NCBI GenBank assembly: GCA_014529385.2
Contig: CM043942.1
Location: 25,298,469-25,362,468 of the forward strand
Length of the DNA: 64,000 nt
Reading direction: 5' to 3'
Source: Adiantum capillus-veneris
Taxonomy: Eukaryota > Streptophyta > Polypodiopsida > Polypodiales > Pteridaceae
Shown: one piece after another, positions 10,744 to 21,301 of the stretch
Layout: each line of letters opens with the position of its first letter
Position numbering within the stretch: the stretch's first letter is position 1
The notes under the pieces: model-generated
Database searches by the model: none
What the model saw: only the letters and a program-made list of their open reading frames with translations
Told to the model about the DNA's origin: nothing
Made by a program: the position numbers and the translations under genes

Positions 10744-11356
10744 TTGCAATAATCCCTAATTTCAAGGAATCCTGCCAAGATTAAGGGGGACAAAGGCTTT
10801 GAATGGGGCTATTTTGGTAGGGTCTCCTCCACCTTTGACCCCTAAAAAGGTAGGGGGAAGAGGAGGGAGGGTAACCATTTAAAAATTAGGGAGGGGGGGG
10901 GGGGGGGTAAACCATTTGAAAAGTAGAGGGGTAGGGGGTCTTCTCTCTCTAGCTTTTTGGCCAACTTGTAAGTGGCCTCTTAACTCTCCCATGCCACCTA
11001 ATTAAATCCGTGGGTCAAAGAGGTTAAAAAAATGACTTTTTTCAAAAACTTAAAAAAAAAACTCTATTTCCCCCTAAAAAGTACCCCCAACATATATACA
11101 TATTAAAAAAAAATATTTTTAATTTAAATTACTTATAATTCAGCATTTTTTGACTCCCTCCAAAACTTTTAGGAAATTCCCCCCAAAATTGAAAACTTTC
11201 CCTCCTAATCTAAGCTCCTCTCCTACACCCATCCCCCTTGCACCTGCACCTGCTTCTGCTGCACCTACACACCCATCTCTCCATCCTTCAAGCTCCATCT
11301 CTCCATCCTACAAGCTCTATCTCTCCATCCTTCAAGCTCCATCTCTCCATCCTACA
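10744..11356. other. E2 left subterminal region with minisatellite leader
   Basis: Purine-rich DNA with a G15 run at 10893-10907, then AT-rich DNA. From about 11268 to 11356 there are four to five copies of a 22-bp unit (ATCTCTCCATCCTACAAGCT and variants) directly before the transposase start codon. Confidence 0.7.
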
Positions 11357-14251
11357 ATGCCTCTTGACGACGTGACCAATGTCCCAACAAGCTTTTCACA
11401 CGGTAAGTCTCCAGGGCTTTTCCTACGCCTACCTCAAGAGTATGTTACGACAAAGAAGACATGCTTGGGTACATTACCTTCAGCCAACGAACGCCGCGCT
11501 CAAGGGGAGAAGAATGTGGATCTCTGGACAGACGTATGCTTGTACCCAAAGGATCCTTCTCTCAATGTCCATCCGCCTTTTACAAACATTCCATCACTGT
11601 TGCAATACATTGGAAATGGAGAGCAAGTTTTGTTGGGCTACTGCAAAAGACTCAACAAACACGAGATTGCGCGGTCCGAGATCTACTTACGTCATTGGCA
11701 GCTGAATGGGAGTTTCCACAATCTTCAAGATCAGATGCAAACAGCTACTAGTGCGCTTGAGGAGGCAAAGAGCACCATCACAACCAAGGAAAATTTAATT
11801 AAAGAGCTTGAGGATACTCTTTCACACATGAAGAGTACTGCCATGGGAGGTAGGGTGAGGAAACGAGAGTTGTCCGAAATTCAGACTCTTGCACCACCAC
11901 AGAGTTGTCCGAAATTCAGACTCTTGCACCATGTGGTGGTGCAAGAAAACGAAGGGTGACATCTATGAGGTAAGATGTTCTGCCCCTCATGTTGTTTAAG
12001 TCTAATACCACTCATCATTTTTGTTTTGGGTAGTAGGAACTTCGTCCTAGAAACGTGCGGCGGCGAGAATGCGTCAGCTCGGGCTTCTTTACTTTATTTT
12101 TGTTTCCACAAAGAGGACTTTATTGGGATGCTTGATGCTCTAGAGGCAAAACACTTGAAAGACGCAATCACTAAGAGAGTTCTTAGTGATTTTTCTAATA
12201 TTGTCACTCATCTAGATGTTCAGGATATTTGTGATGCTGTTGGGATTAATACTATCAAGCAATACATCAAGTGTTAAAAGATGCATTAAGAAGTCGAGGA
12301 GTCACAGAAAACCTATTCCCACTTCCTCACAGAGTGGCGATTACCAAGAGGGTGTCAAATGAAGATGTTGTTTACTGATTAGGGGACTACTTGTATATTG
12401 AAGACACGATGCCTCTTCAGCCGCTCCATAGAAAATCACAAGGAAGGAAGGGCCGTGGGAAGGGAAGTGGTGCTGTTTCTAATAGTGTGTTGCGAACCGA
12501 AGGGTTTGTTTACACCAAATTCAACAATATCTTTGTGGACTTGATACGATTGCAGCAGTCCATGGCTTTTTTCTACAATTTGAGTGATGCAGGTTAGTTT
12601 AGGGTTGCCTACATGCTCTATGATGTGTCATAACATGCATTCTGAGGCTTTATATTGTTGGAAGTTCTTGAAGGCAAGCTTGTGTTTGTGCTGAAGTTGG
12701 ATGAGTGTGTAATTGTCAAAGGGAGAAAGTTGGAGAGAATGAGCATCACGCTTATGAATGAAGCCCTAGCTTATGACAAGCAATCTTGCAGTTCGAGTGA
12801 AGCGACAAAGCCCTCTTTTAGTGTGAAATCAGAGAAGGATATATGGTGGCTTGGTGCAATTGAAGTTCCGAAAGAGACACATGAAGTCCTTGCATGGATT
12901 TTCAGTAGAATTCCATGGGTCACAGAGGTCATTAAAGCTCAAATAAACGGTGAGAAGCTCATGGTTCCAGGACGTGGGGATTTTGATGTTGAATAGCATT
13001 TAGGTGGTGATCTAAAGACCATAAAGTGCATGCTTGGATGCAAACAAGGTGCAAATTCTTTACTTCCCTGCCCATTCTGTGTGAAAGGGCACAAGACAAG
13101 TCGAGCAACTCAAGTGGAAGGTCAAGACAAAGATAATGTTGACCATATAAATAGGGAGTGGAAAACTTCGGTTCTTTCATGTGATATGCTAGAGGTGCCC
13201 AATAGGGATAGCAAAGATCCTGAGTGGAATCCCTTCCCTTCTCCCTCAACAATGTTCACGTTTGTACATTGCATGTGTTTATGCGACTATTTGATAGGAT
13301 CCTAAAGCATCACATTGATTATGCTTTCACAATGAAGCCCCTTCAACGGTCAAAAGACTCCTTGTAGGGGGTGGAGACGCTCCTTAATGAGATTGGATGT
13401 CACCGATCAAGGGTGAACATTGTAGCAGAGACTTGTAGGGAGAAGACATATGAGGTGGCACAGAAGGTTTCCATGAATGGAGCCAAGGCACATCGATTTT
13501 TCAAGAAGATGTCAAAGTCTCCAATGCAAGTATCCAAGGCAAGTGTTGATCTAGCAAGTGAGAAGTGGTGGGAGTTGTGGAAAGATTTGTGTTCATGCAC
13601 GACAGACAAAGATCCCAATGTGGAGGTTGCTAACCAACGCAAGCTAGTATGGTCATCCTTTCAAAAGGTTGTGCAATTGATGAATCTTTCAAGCACCACC
13701 GTTGAGCAGCAAGAGGAGTTCAAGAAGGTGCTTTATGAATTCACAAAGGCCGCTAAGGACGGATGGTCTGAAAGCAAGATTACACACTACATGGTTTGTT
13801 TTAATGGACTTAATACCTATGCAATGTTTGAAAGTGCAACTTTTTGATTGGCTTATCTCCTTTTTGGTTGTTTTAGCACATTCTCTATGCGCATGGTGCA
13901 TACTTCATGGACCGCTATGGTTCGCTTGATATATGGAGTACAGAAGGCATGGAGAAGTCCCACTATCAAGAAAAAGGAGTCCACTTCAAGAATACTCGGC
14001 ATGGTGGTGGTGGTTCACACTCCAACTACCTCCAAGAGATGTTTAACTGGTTTTTTAGGCACACCTTTGGGAGAACTCACACTATTGAGAAAGCAAGAGA
14101 GTCGATGTTAACAAAGTAGTTACGCAATGCCTCCCGTACTGCAGCATCCGAGAAGTGGAAACGCTCGCAAGCGTCCCTGGGCCATGAAGCTTGGCGTGCA
14201 ACTAAGTATCAAAAAGGCAGCATTTGGGCGTCGCGTCAGCCGTCCGCATGA
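11357..14251 (+). pseudogene. E2 transposase-like gene, disrupted but with N-terminal exon
   Basis: Four exons can be followed: 11357 to about 11968, about 12035-12592, about 12664-13793, and 13877-14251, all with GT-AG borders. Exon 1 encodes a unique N-terminus ending in a coiled-coil segment (heptad-like LEEAKSTITTKENLIKELED) and a basic patch. The core repeats the E1 motifs: LKLDECVIVKG, HLGGDLKTIKC, PCPFC and WSTEGMEKSHY. Damage includes a 35-bp tandem duplication in exon 1 (about 11867-11936), a frameshift near 12270, TAG at 12994-12996 where E1 has Trp, a frameshift near 13240-13300, TAG at 13364-13366 and TAG at 14117-14119. The stops differ from those in E1, so the two copies decayed independently. 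Confidence 0.7.
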
Positions 14252-14340
14252 TCCATGTTTACTTGTTAAATTCAATTGATTTATTTAAGTTTCACTTAAT
14301 TGGCTGCATAATGTGAAAGGGCCCAAATCTCAAAAAAACC

Positions 14341-14349
14341 TATTTAAAG
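14341..14349 (+). promoter_or_regulatory. Possible TATA box for the E2 H3-like gene
   Basis: TATTTAAAG lies about 45-52 bp upstream of the ATG at 14393. The position is only suggestive. Confidence 0.35.
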
Positions 14350-14392
14350 GTTGAAGGCGTTCATTTTGTCATTTTCCCTACTAGGTGCTACC

Positions 14393-15243
14393 ATGGCAAG
14401 AACAAAACAAACGGCAAGGATTGCATATCCAGAGGGGCCGGATGGCCAACGACTCAAAGGTACAACAACAAAAGCTAGAACTTCACAAGCTCAAGGTGAG
14501 GTCCACACAGAAGAAGCTCAAGCTTCAAATCAGCATGGCCAGTCCTCTACAGCAGCAAAAGAGAGAAGGAAGCATCACCTTGTTGTTTATTCATTGGAAT
14601 CCAACGATTCTGATGGCAACAGGGAGGATGAGAGCGACCAAGGCAAAGAAACAAACAGCCAAAAGCAGCCGTCAGAAGGCTCCAAAGAGATGCAAACGAA
14701 TGAAGATGCCCCATGGGTTGGCATCAAAATACAAACTTATGCGGCTCACATGTCTATTGGGGGTAAGACACTCCATAAAGGGAGTGGACCTACACCATCA
14801 CATCCGCTCAATAGTGAAGAGCACGAATCAGATGGAGAGTGGGTGGAATCAGATTATGAGGTGTTGGAAGTGCCTGTGTGGAAGAAAAGAGAAAGAGTAT
14901 TGTCTACAAGAAGAGGAAGCAAGCTGCCCCAACTCGTGCAACAAATGCACCTCCCCGTCGACCTCAAAAAGTGCGAAAGCGTAGCCGTGCTTTTGCGGAT
15001 ATTCGCCACTATCAAAAGAGCACCGAGCTCTTGATTCGGAGGGCCCCTTTTGCAAGGCTATGCAGGGAGGTTTTTCAATTGTACAACACTCAGTTTCGGA
15101 TGGGCACCATGGCCATAGAGGCAGCAGAGCAATATCTAACTAGCATACTTGAGGATTTGAACCTATGTGCCATCCATGCAAAGTGTGAAACCATTATGCC
15201 CAAGGATATGCAGCTTGCTCCCCATTTGCACCATGAGGAATAG
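14393..15243 (+). pseudogene. Histone H3-like gene of E2, frameshifted; H3 tail with Ile at position 9
   Basis: From ATG at 14393 the product begins ARTKQTAR, identical to H3 1-8, then Ile where H3 has Lys9. A linker follows with a block shared with E1: (A/P)PW.G..I, then GGKTL..G.G..PS. Near 14880 a one-base shift moves the H3 core into another frame. The core runs from about 14990 to 15243 with [11 protein letters not shown], a PFARL block and LNLCAIHAK. The core has lost about four residues in the long central helix region and ends HHEE in place of RIRG. The histone fold is therefore probably damaged. It sits just downstream of the E2 transposase, in the same place and strand as in E1. Confidence 0.85.
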
Positions 15244-15284
15244 CTTGTAATTAGGGATCCAACCTTTTTGTATTTACGGAACTT

Positions 15285-15410
15285 CCAAGATTGGGAAGAA
15301 TTTGAATATAAGCGTCTTTTGATTGTATACCGCACTCTGTGCATTGTATTGGGAAGAATTTGAATATAAGCGTCTTTTATTGTATACCCCGCTGCGCATT
15401 GTATTGCTTT
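15285..15410. repeat. Tandem duplication of about 65 bp
   Basis: Two copies share GGGAAGAATTTGAATATAAG and GTGCATTGTATT-like ends, just beyond the E2 H3-like pseudogene. Confidence 0.8.
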
Positions 15411-15587
15411 AATTCTGTAGCCATTAGCTTGTTTATCGTGAAAACTTGCCTATGTTAAGCACCTTGGCTAAGTGGGGCACCTTGGCTAAGTGGGGTATGC
15501 ACTTCCTGATGCATCCATGCTATGTGAAGCATTGAAGCAAGGGAAAACTCACTATTGCATGGAAAAAGCATCTAGAAAGTCTTGAAA

Positions 15588-15706
15588 ATGGCTTGGAATG
15601 CCCCCAAAGTGGCTTCCACAAGGACGCGCATTTGGGGCTTCCAGAGGCATATGGATGGACAGAAGGCACGCCCTTGTGGAAGCCTTTTCTAGGGCATTCC
15701 AAGCCC
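15588..15706. repeat. Inverted repeat with GCGC core
   Basis: Arms around GGCTTGGAATGCCC / GGGCATTCCAAGCC and GGCTTCCACAAGG / CCTTGTGGAAGCC enclose a short loop. The sequence is related to the hairpin inside the following 283-bp tandem repeats. Confidence 0.8.
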
Positions 15707-15907
15707 TTTCCAATGGTTTCCAAAAAAATTTAAGAAGAAATAAGGATATTTTATTTGCTTCAATGCTTCAATTAGCATAGATGCATCTGGAAATCATCCC
15801 CCCTTAGTCCATGTAGCATATAAATTTTGAAGGATGGTTATTGCAACTGTGAAGTCAGTCCTATACTCCAAAATGGGCTAGAGATTGCCACATGGTTTCC
15901 TCTTGTG

Positions 15908-17058
15908 ATTTGTTATTACAAATTTAAGTATCTGGGTCTAGTCCAAGATGGGCTTGAGATTACCCCAAATGAGCTGCCAAAACATATTTATCTCTTGTCT
16001 TTGGGTTTTGCACATGTAATGTACCTGGGTATGCTCCTAAATGGGCTTTACATGCTCCAAAATGAGCTGCCACAAGGGCGCGCATTTGCCCCTTTCATTT
16101 GCTGATGGAAGGCCCAAATGCGTGCCCTTGTGGCAGCCCATTTTTGGGCCTTCCAAGCCCTTCAGTAGGAAAACCAATAACTTTGGAAGCCTAGCATATA
16201 ACAACTTTAAGTATCTGGGTCTAGTCCAAGATAGGCTTGAGATTACCCCAAATGAGCTGCCAAAACATATTTATCTCTTGTCTTTGGGTTTTGCACATGT
16301 AATGTACCTGGTATGCTCCTAAATGGGCTTTACATGCTCCAAAATGATCTACCACAAGGGCGCGCATTTGCCCCTTTTATTTGCTGATGGAAGGCCCGAA
16401 TGCGAGCCCTTGTGGCAGCCCATTTTGGGGCCTTCCAAGCCCTTCAGTAGGCAAACAAATAACTTTGGAAGCCTAGCATATAACAACTTTAAGTATCTGG
16501 GTCTAGTCCAAGATGGGCTTGAGATTACCCCAAATGAGCTACCAAAACATATTTATCTCTTGTCTTTCGGTTTTGCACATGTAATGTACTTGGTTATGCT
16601 CCTAAATGGGCTTTACATGCTCCAAAATGAGCTGCCACAAGGGTGGGCATTTGCCCCTTTCATTTGCTGATGGAAGGCCCAAATGCACGCCCTTGTGGCA
16701 ACCCATTTTGGGGCCTTCCAAGCCCTTCAGTAGGCAAACCAATAACTTTGGAAGCCTAGAATATAACAAATTTAAGTATCTGGGTGTAGTCCAAGATGGG
16801 CTTGAGATTACCCCAAATGAGATGCCAAAACATATTTTATCTCTTGTCTTTGGGTTTTGCACATGTAATGTACCTGGGTATGCTCTTAAATGGCTTTACA
16901 TGCTCCAAAATGAGCTGCCACAAGGGCGCACATTTGCCCCTTTCATTTGCTGATGGAAGGCCCAAATGCGTGCCCTTGTGGCAGCCCATTTTGGGGCCTT
17001 CCAAGCCCTTCAGTAGGCAAACCAATGACTTTGGAAGCCTAGAATATAACAAAGTATG
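15908..17058. repeat. About 283-bp tandem repeat, four units, each with a hairpin
   Basis: The marker ATGCTCCTAAATGGGC begins near 16031, 16313 and 16596, with a variant at 16880, giving periods of 282-284 bp. Each unit contains a hairpin with arms GCTGCCACAAGGGCGCGCA and its near complement ending GCCCTTGTGGCAGC. The array lies between the convergent H3-like gene and gene A of E2. Long open frames run through it on both strands, but they are by-products of the repeat. Confidence 0.9.
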
Positions 17059-17219
17059 CATATTGATAATTTTAAGGCCTGCCAGACCCTTTAGTAGTCA
17101 TATCAAAAATTATGGTGCTTCTCATACACAATGGAAGCCAAACATATAAGAAATTCAGAAACTTGCAAGTAAGAGAGTCGTAGACACCAAAAAGTAGTTT
17201 CACTAAAGAAATCAATGCT

Positions 17220-18782
17220 TTACATGATATCCGGCTTTTGCTTTAGGATCTTTCGAATTACAATTTTAAGGCACTTGGCCTTTTGGGGTGGCTCCCTGTT
17301 AAGTAAAGTGGTTGTGATTTCTTGGGTGTCATTAACCCCTACAGCTTGGTTCATGCCGACATGGGCGATAAGGTGCCCGTGAAAGTTAATGCCGAAAGTG
17401 GATATTGCAAAATCTTTCTTTACAAGCACTACAAGGTTGGCCGATTGGGCAAGGGTTGTTAAGCACAACGCCTTGGAGAGTGAACAGAGAGCAAAAATGT
17501 TGTAGCGACCATTGGGAGAGTAGTCGGCATGCACAAACACCACGACACCAGTCGAAAGTGTGCCAAGGTAGTGAGCAAGTGCCGCCTGAGGTCCGAATGG
17601 CGTCCTCCTCCCCCCTGACCGTTGCGCCCAGGCGTCAACCTCCAAAACATCCTGCAAAACATAGGTTTTGTGAGAAATATGGTAGAGAATTATGATATAA
17701 CATTAACAAAATCATTTGTAACAATCAAATGTAAGTGAGCATCTATACCTCTTGTGTACGATCCTCCTCATCAGCATCCAGGTGCAAGTAGAGATTCACA
17801 CTTGACTTCCCCTTTGGATCAAGCAAAACAGGTGTTGCAGCAGGTGATGGTGAATCCACTCTTGCGTGTTTAGCCAAACACATGGCTTGAATGGCCGTAA
17901 ACTCCTCCTCAGAGACCTTGGCCTGCTCGGCCGTTGCCACCTCGGCTTGTGCGATCGCCACTGTGTCCGCCAAAGTATTCCCCATGGGCAGTAGGAGATC
18001 ATCGTCATGGGAGGTGGTGGTATCAACCTCAAACTTTCCATGGGCATCGAGGATGGCGAAACACTCATCCATGCGAAGCTCGAAGGATTTCTCCAGATCG
18101 TGCATAAACACAAACTCCTCCCCACCCATCACAATGGAGGAGAAGCGGGTAATCTCTACCTCACGGATGGCATCCTGAGTGGTGGTTCCTTCTAGCGGTC
18201 CCGAGGATGAACCAACAGATGGAGAGGCCTCCAAGAGGCCTTGAATCCCTACAGGTAGGTCAAGGCAAGCTTCCTTTCCTCTGCAGATGTGTCAATGGCC
18301 GCGGGCTTGGGGTCCTTCACATCAGCCAGTACCCCGCCGATCTGCAAGTGTGGTAGCACTACGTCAGAGCCTGCTGGGCACTCGTGAAGGAGGAATATCA
18401 TTATGGCTTGAACAGAGAAAAAAGTGTTTCCGATCCTTCCCTTACGCATTGCTCGCACATCATCAGCTTCAAGCCGCACATATTGTCCGGCGGGTTGTGC
18501 TATGGTGGCAAAGCGTGCAAGCCGCTGATGAAATGGCATGTCCCCTTGGTAGATGTGGTGGAAAAGGCCCTCAGGGACCCATTTCCCTTGCCGGTTTGGT
18601 AACTCAACAATGAATCTCCCCATGCACGTGGAAATGTATGAAGTAATGTGCTCAAGAGATTGAGAGTGGAGGGTCAAGGTGGTTTCCAAATCGGGTTGGG
18701 TTGTGAAAAATGCTTGAAGCTCAGGGCGATTTGCATGCCCAGCCTCACTAAGGAATGCATCTAAAGCACTAGTAGCAACCAT
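17220..18782 (-). pseudogene. Gene A of E2, frameshifted
   Basis: Minus strand from ATG at 18782. The N-terminal part (to 18249) parallels E1 gene A in length and in phrases such as the FHQRLARF segment (FTQRLQRF in E1), GQY, and VLPHLQIGGV (ILPHLRLGGV in E1). A one-base shift near 18245 leads into the acidic part with FMHDLEKSFELRMDEC. A GT-AG intron lies at about 17655-17745, and the last exon starts DVLEVDAWAQRS and ends at 17220. No known family. It is an ortholog-like partner of E1 gene A, in the same place and orientation. Confidence 0.6.
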
Positions 18783-19019
18783 GTCTTCTCTTTGCGTGAT
18801 TGGGTATGCTAGGTCTCTCTGCAATGCTGGGATGAAAATGGTGAAATGAGGAGGTGGTCCCCCTTATATAGACATATTCCATCTCAAAAAAATAAAAAAT
18901 ATGCATTTTAAAAATAAATTTACACCACCTTAAAACTCAAGTACAACACCTTAAAAATTTTCAAAATCTTTAATAAAATATCCAACATATAAACGATTAA
19001 AGTTACAAGCCAATTCACT
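18783..19019. other. Spacer between E2 genes A and B
   Basis: AT-rich DNA that should hold the gene A promoter. No open frame of note. Confidence 0.5.
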
Positions 19020-19286
19020 TAGACAAGATGATTTCGTCTGTAGCCCAATCTTTGTAAACAAGCATAGTGGCCTCCATCTGCCTTCCAATCTACACAACCA
19101 AAAAATCGACAATCAAAATACAAATACCCACAGAAAATAAGAAAAGGTAGCTAAGCAAGCACAAAGCAGACCTTGCGTTGTTCCAGTTTGAAACTTGCAT
19201 TGCCGACATCCTCGAATCCCATTATGACAAAGTGTTCCCCAAGATTGGCAAGAGTCCAATGCGGATTCACTGCAACCACCTCCACC
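19020..19286 (-). pseudogene. Gene B of E2, 3' part, cut off by the retrotransposon
   Basis: Two exons on the minus strand. The first encodes NPHWTLANLGEHFVIMGF, matching NKHWTLANVREHLVIMGL of E1. After a GT-AG intron a short last exon reads GRQMEATMLVYKDWATDE, matching GSRMESTIQIEKAWTTEE in E1. The upstream part continues at 39628 beyond the inserted element. Confidence 0.65.
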
Positions 19287-19291
19287 TCATT
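19287..19291. repeat. Target-site duplication TCATT (left)
   Basis: TCATT directly precedes the 5' LTR and is repeated at 39623-39627 directly after the 3' LTR. Five bp is the usual length for Ty3/gypsy integration. Confidence 0.9.
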
Positions 19292-20886
19292 TGTCATAAT
19301 AATCAATATCTAATTCTCCTAAATTATTTTCTCATATTAAACTGATCATTTAATGTGGGGAAGTGCCAGGGGAGAAAAAGCTAGAATATTGGTTAAGTTA
19401 GCAGACCGGCCACAGTAGGGATCCAAAGGAGGGAAAATAGGTATCCAAAAGGGGGGCCATCTGCAAAAGAGCCATGTGCAACAATGGGCTAAAAAGACCC
19501 TAAGGTTCAGCCCATTAAGACTTCCAAAATGCTAAGGTTCCAAAATTCAAAGGTTATGTCCAAAGGTCAACCCTACGGAAATTGGATGCTTTGTGTGTGA
19601 CAAAAAAAGTCTTTGAATATCCCTACATAGGAGGGGGCGAGCCTAGCAAGTAAAGGATGAGAGAGAAGGCCACACACACACACACAAGCTCCCTTTACAC
19701 AAAAGGAATGAGGGACACATGTCAGCTCCCTAGGCCAGATGCCCACAAGGTGTACCCAATTCCTATTGGATGACCCTTGAAGTGGACCAATGAGAATTAG
19801 GCTAGAGTAAATTTAGCCTAATTAATTTTAAAACACTTAATAAAAAGAACCAATGAAAATTAAGTCTCCTAGATGATTATTGGACAGCCTGTGAAGGGGT
19901 CCAATAGGAATTGAGCAGCCCAATGGGCTACTTAATTCCTATTGGTCGATTGGGGAAAGGTCCAAAGGGTATTTAATTCATTTAAATCAATGAAGTTTAA
20001 TTGATTAAGCTCTCACAAAAGGGGAAAGGGGAACACATGTCAAGGCTATCACTTATGTTGCTTAATAGCCATTGGCTTGACTTGGGGAGGTCCAATGGGG
20101 AGCCTGCAAGAGCAAATAGCAAGAGGGCTCGCCCAAGAGAGAGAGGGGGCTGATTTTTGCAAGGCATTATCACACACACACACTCACACAATCTCATGTG
20201 TGAAGAAAGAGAAGACTATCTCTTCCCAAGCTTTAATGGAGAACTCATCACCTACTCCAATCTTGTGAGATAGAAGCCTACATCGACACACTCTTGGCTT
20301 GTGGATGCAAATCCAACCAAGAGCCAATCTTCAATGCATGCTCATCTCCTCTACCAAGATAATTACTAAGCTAAATCTATGCTAATATGAGTGATTATGT
20401 GAGGAGATGTACATCTTTCTCGTAAGATACTCCTTCTTCCTCTCAATCTACTCTCATACCCTGCTAGCTCTCACCATCTTCGAAGGTGTGTGAGGTCTTG
20501 TCTGAGAACAGGGATAATTAAAGTTGTGTTTGCTAAGTGTTTTGCTTAGTGCATGAATCTTTCATCTTCATTGCACTAGCTAGTCTTGAAGGAACACAAA
20601 GAATTGTATTGTACAATGTCTCTCTTGATGGGAGAAACCATAATACAAAGCCTTTTGGAGGGGGGACTGGCTCCATGAAAATCCGGTCCTCAACTGTTGT
20701 CAATAGCTTAATTTCTCTGTCTTTTGAAAGTATTGTCGATGCTATCTAGCTAGGTGTTATGCTTTTTGTTGCTCTCTCCACCCAAGCACTCTTGTAATTC
20801 TCATTAGGAATCTATTCTAATGAAATGCCCACTATGTTCATGCTAATTTCCGCTACACATAAGTTTTTAGACCATTAAATGTTACA
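19292..20886 (+). repeat. 5' LTR of chromovirus copy 1
   Basis: 1595 bp, TG...CA ends. It nearly matches the 3' LTR (38047-39622) and the minus-strand LTR at 48796-50388. The upstream half holds many CCAAT/ATTGG boxes (about 19750-20100) and CA-rich microsatellites near 19670 and 20170. Confidence 0.95.
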
Positions 20887-20900
20887 TTGGTATCAGAGCA
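20887..20900 (+). promoter_or_regulatory. Primer-binding site, initiator-Met tRNA type
   Basis: TTGGTATCAGAGCA starts right after the 5' LTR. TGGTATCAGAGC is complementary to the 3' end of plant initiator methionine tRNA. Confidence 0.93.
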
Positions 20901-21301
20901 CAAGGTTTCTCTTTTCTTGCTCAAGAAGGGAGGTCCTCAAGCTAGCTATAAATGGTTGGTATTATTAATTGCCTGTGAGTAAGTAGAATAGGGATTTTTC
21001 AGCCTTGCAGTGCGCCTGCCTTCGTGCAGTTAACGGGGCATCACCGTCGAGAGCTATGGTCTTAATAGTGGAGTCTTATGGGGCTTGCCTATGGATTTTG
21101 CCTATGGCTTAACCACTATTGAGCTATTAGAAGCTTGACAGGAGCCGGTGCTGTTTTGGTGTCGAAAGACCCTCTCTTCTATTCCTTGCAATTAATGGTA
21201 TTCGAACCGCGGGTACAGTAGCTTGAGTGATTTTTCTAAAGGGGTAAAGAGGAGTAGCAACTAGGGCTTGAAGTGCCAAAGTACACCTAAAAGTTGTTAG
21301 A
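20901..21301 (+). other. Leader between primer-binding site and gag
   Basis: Untranslated leader of the retrotransposon. No gene or clear motif is visible. Confidence 0.7.

Noticed and set aside
16041-17149. Repeated open frames of about 90-117 codons on both strands
   Set aside because: They follow the 283-bp tandem repeat and its hairpins; the encoded sequences match no family and simply repeat with the DNA.
20537-20749. A 70-codon open frame present in all chromovirus LTRs (also near 39273 and 49145)
   Set aside because: The LTRs are nearly identical at the DNA level, so the frame is shared by descent; no protein-level conservation signal was seen.
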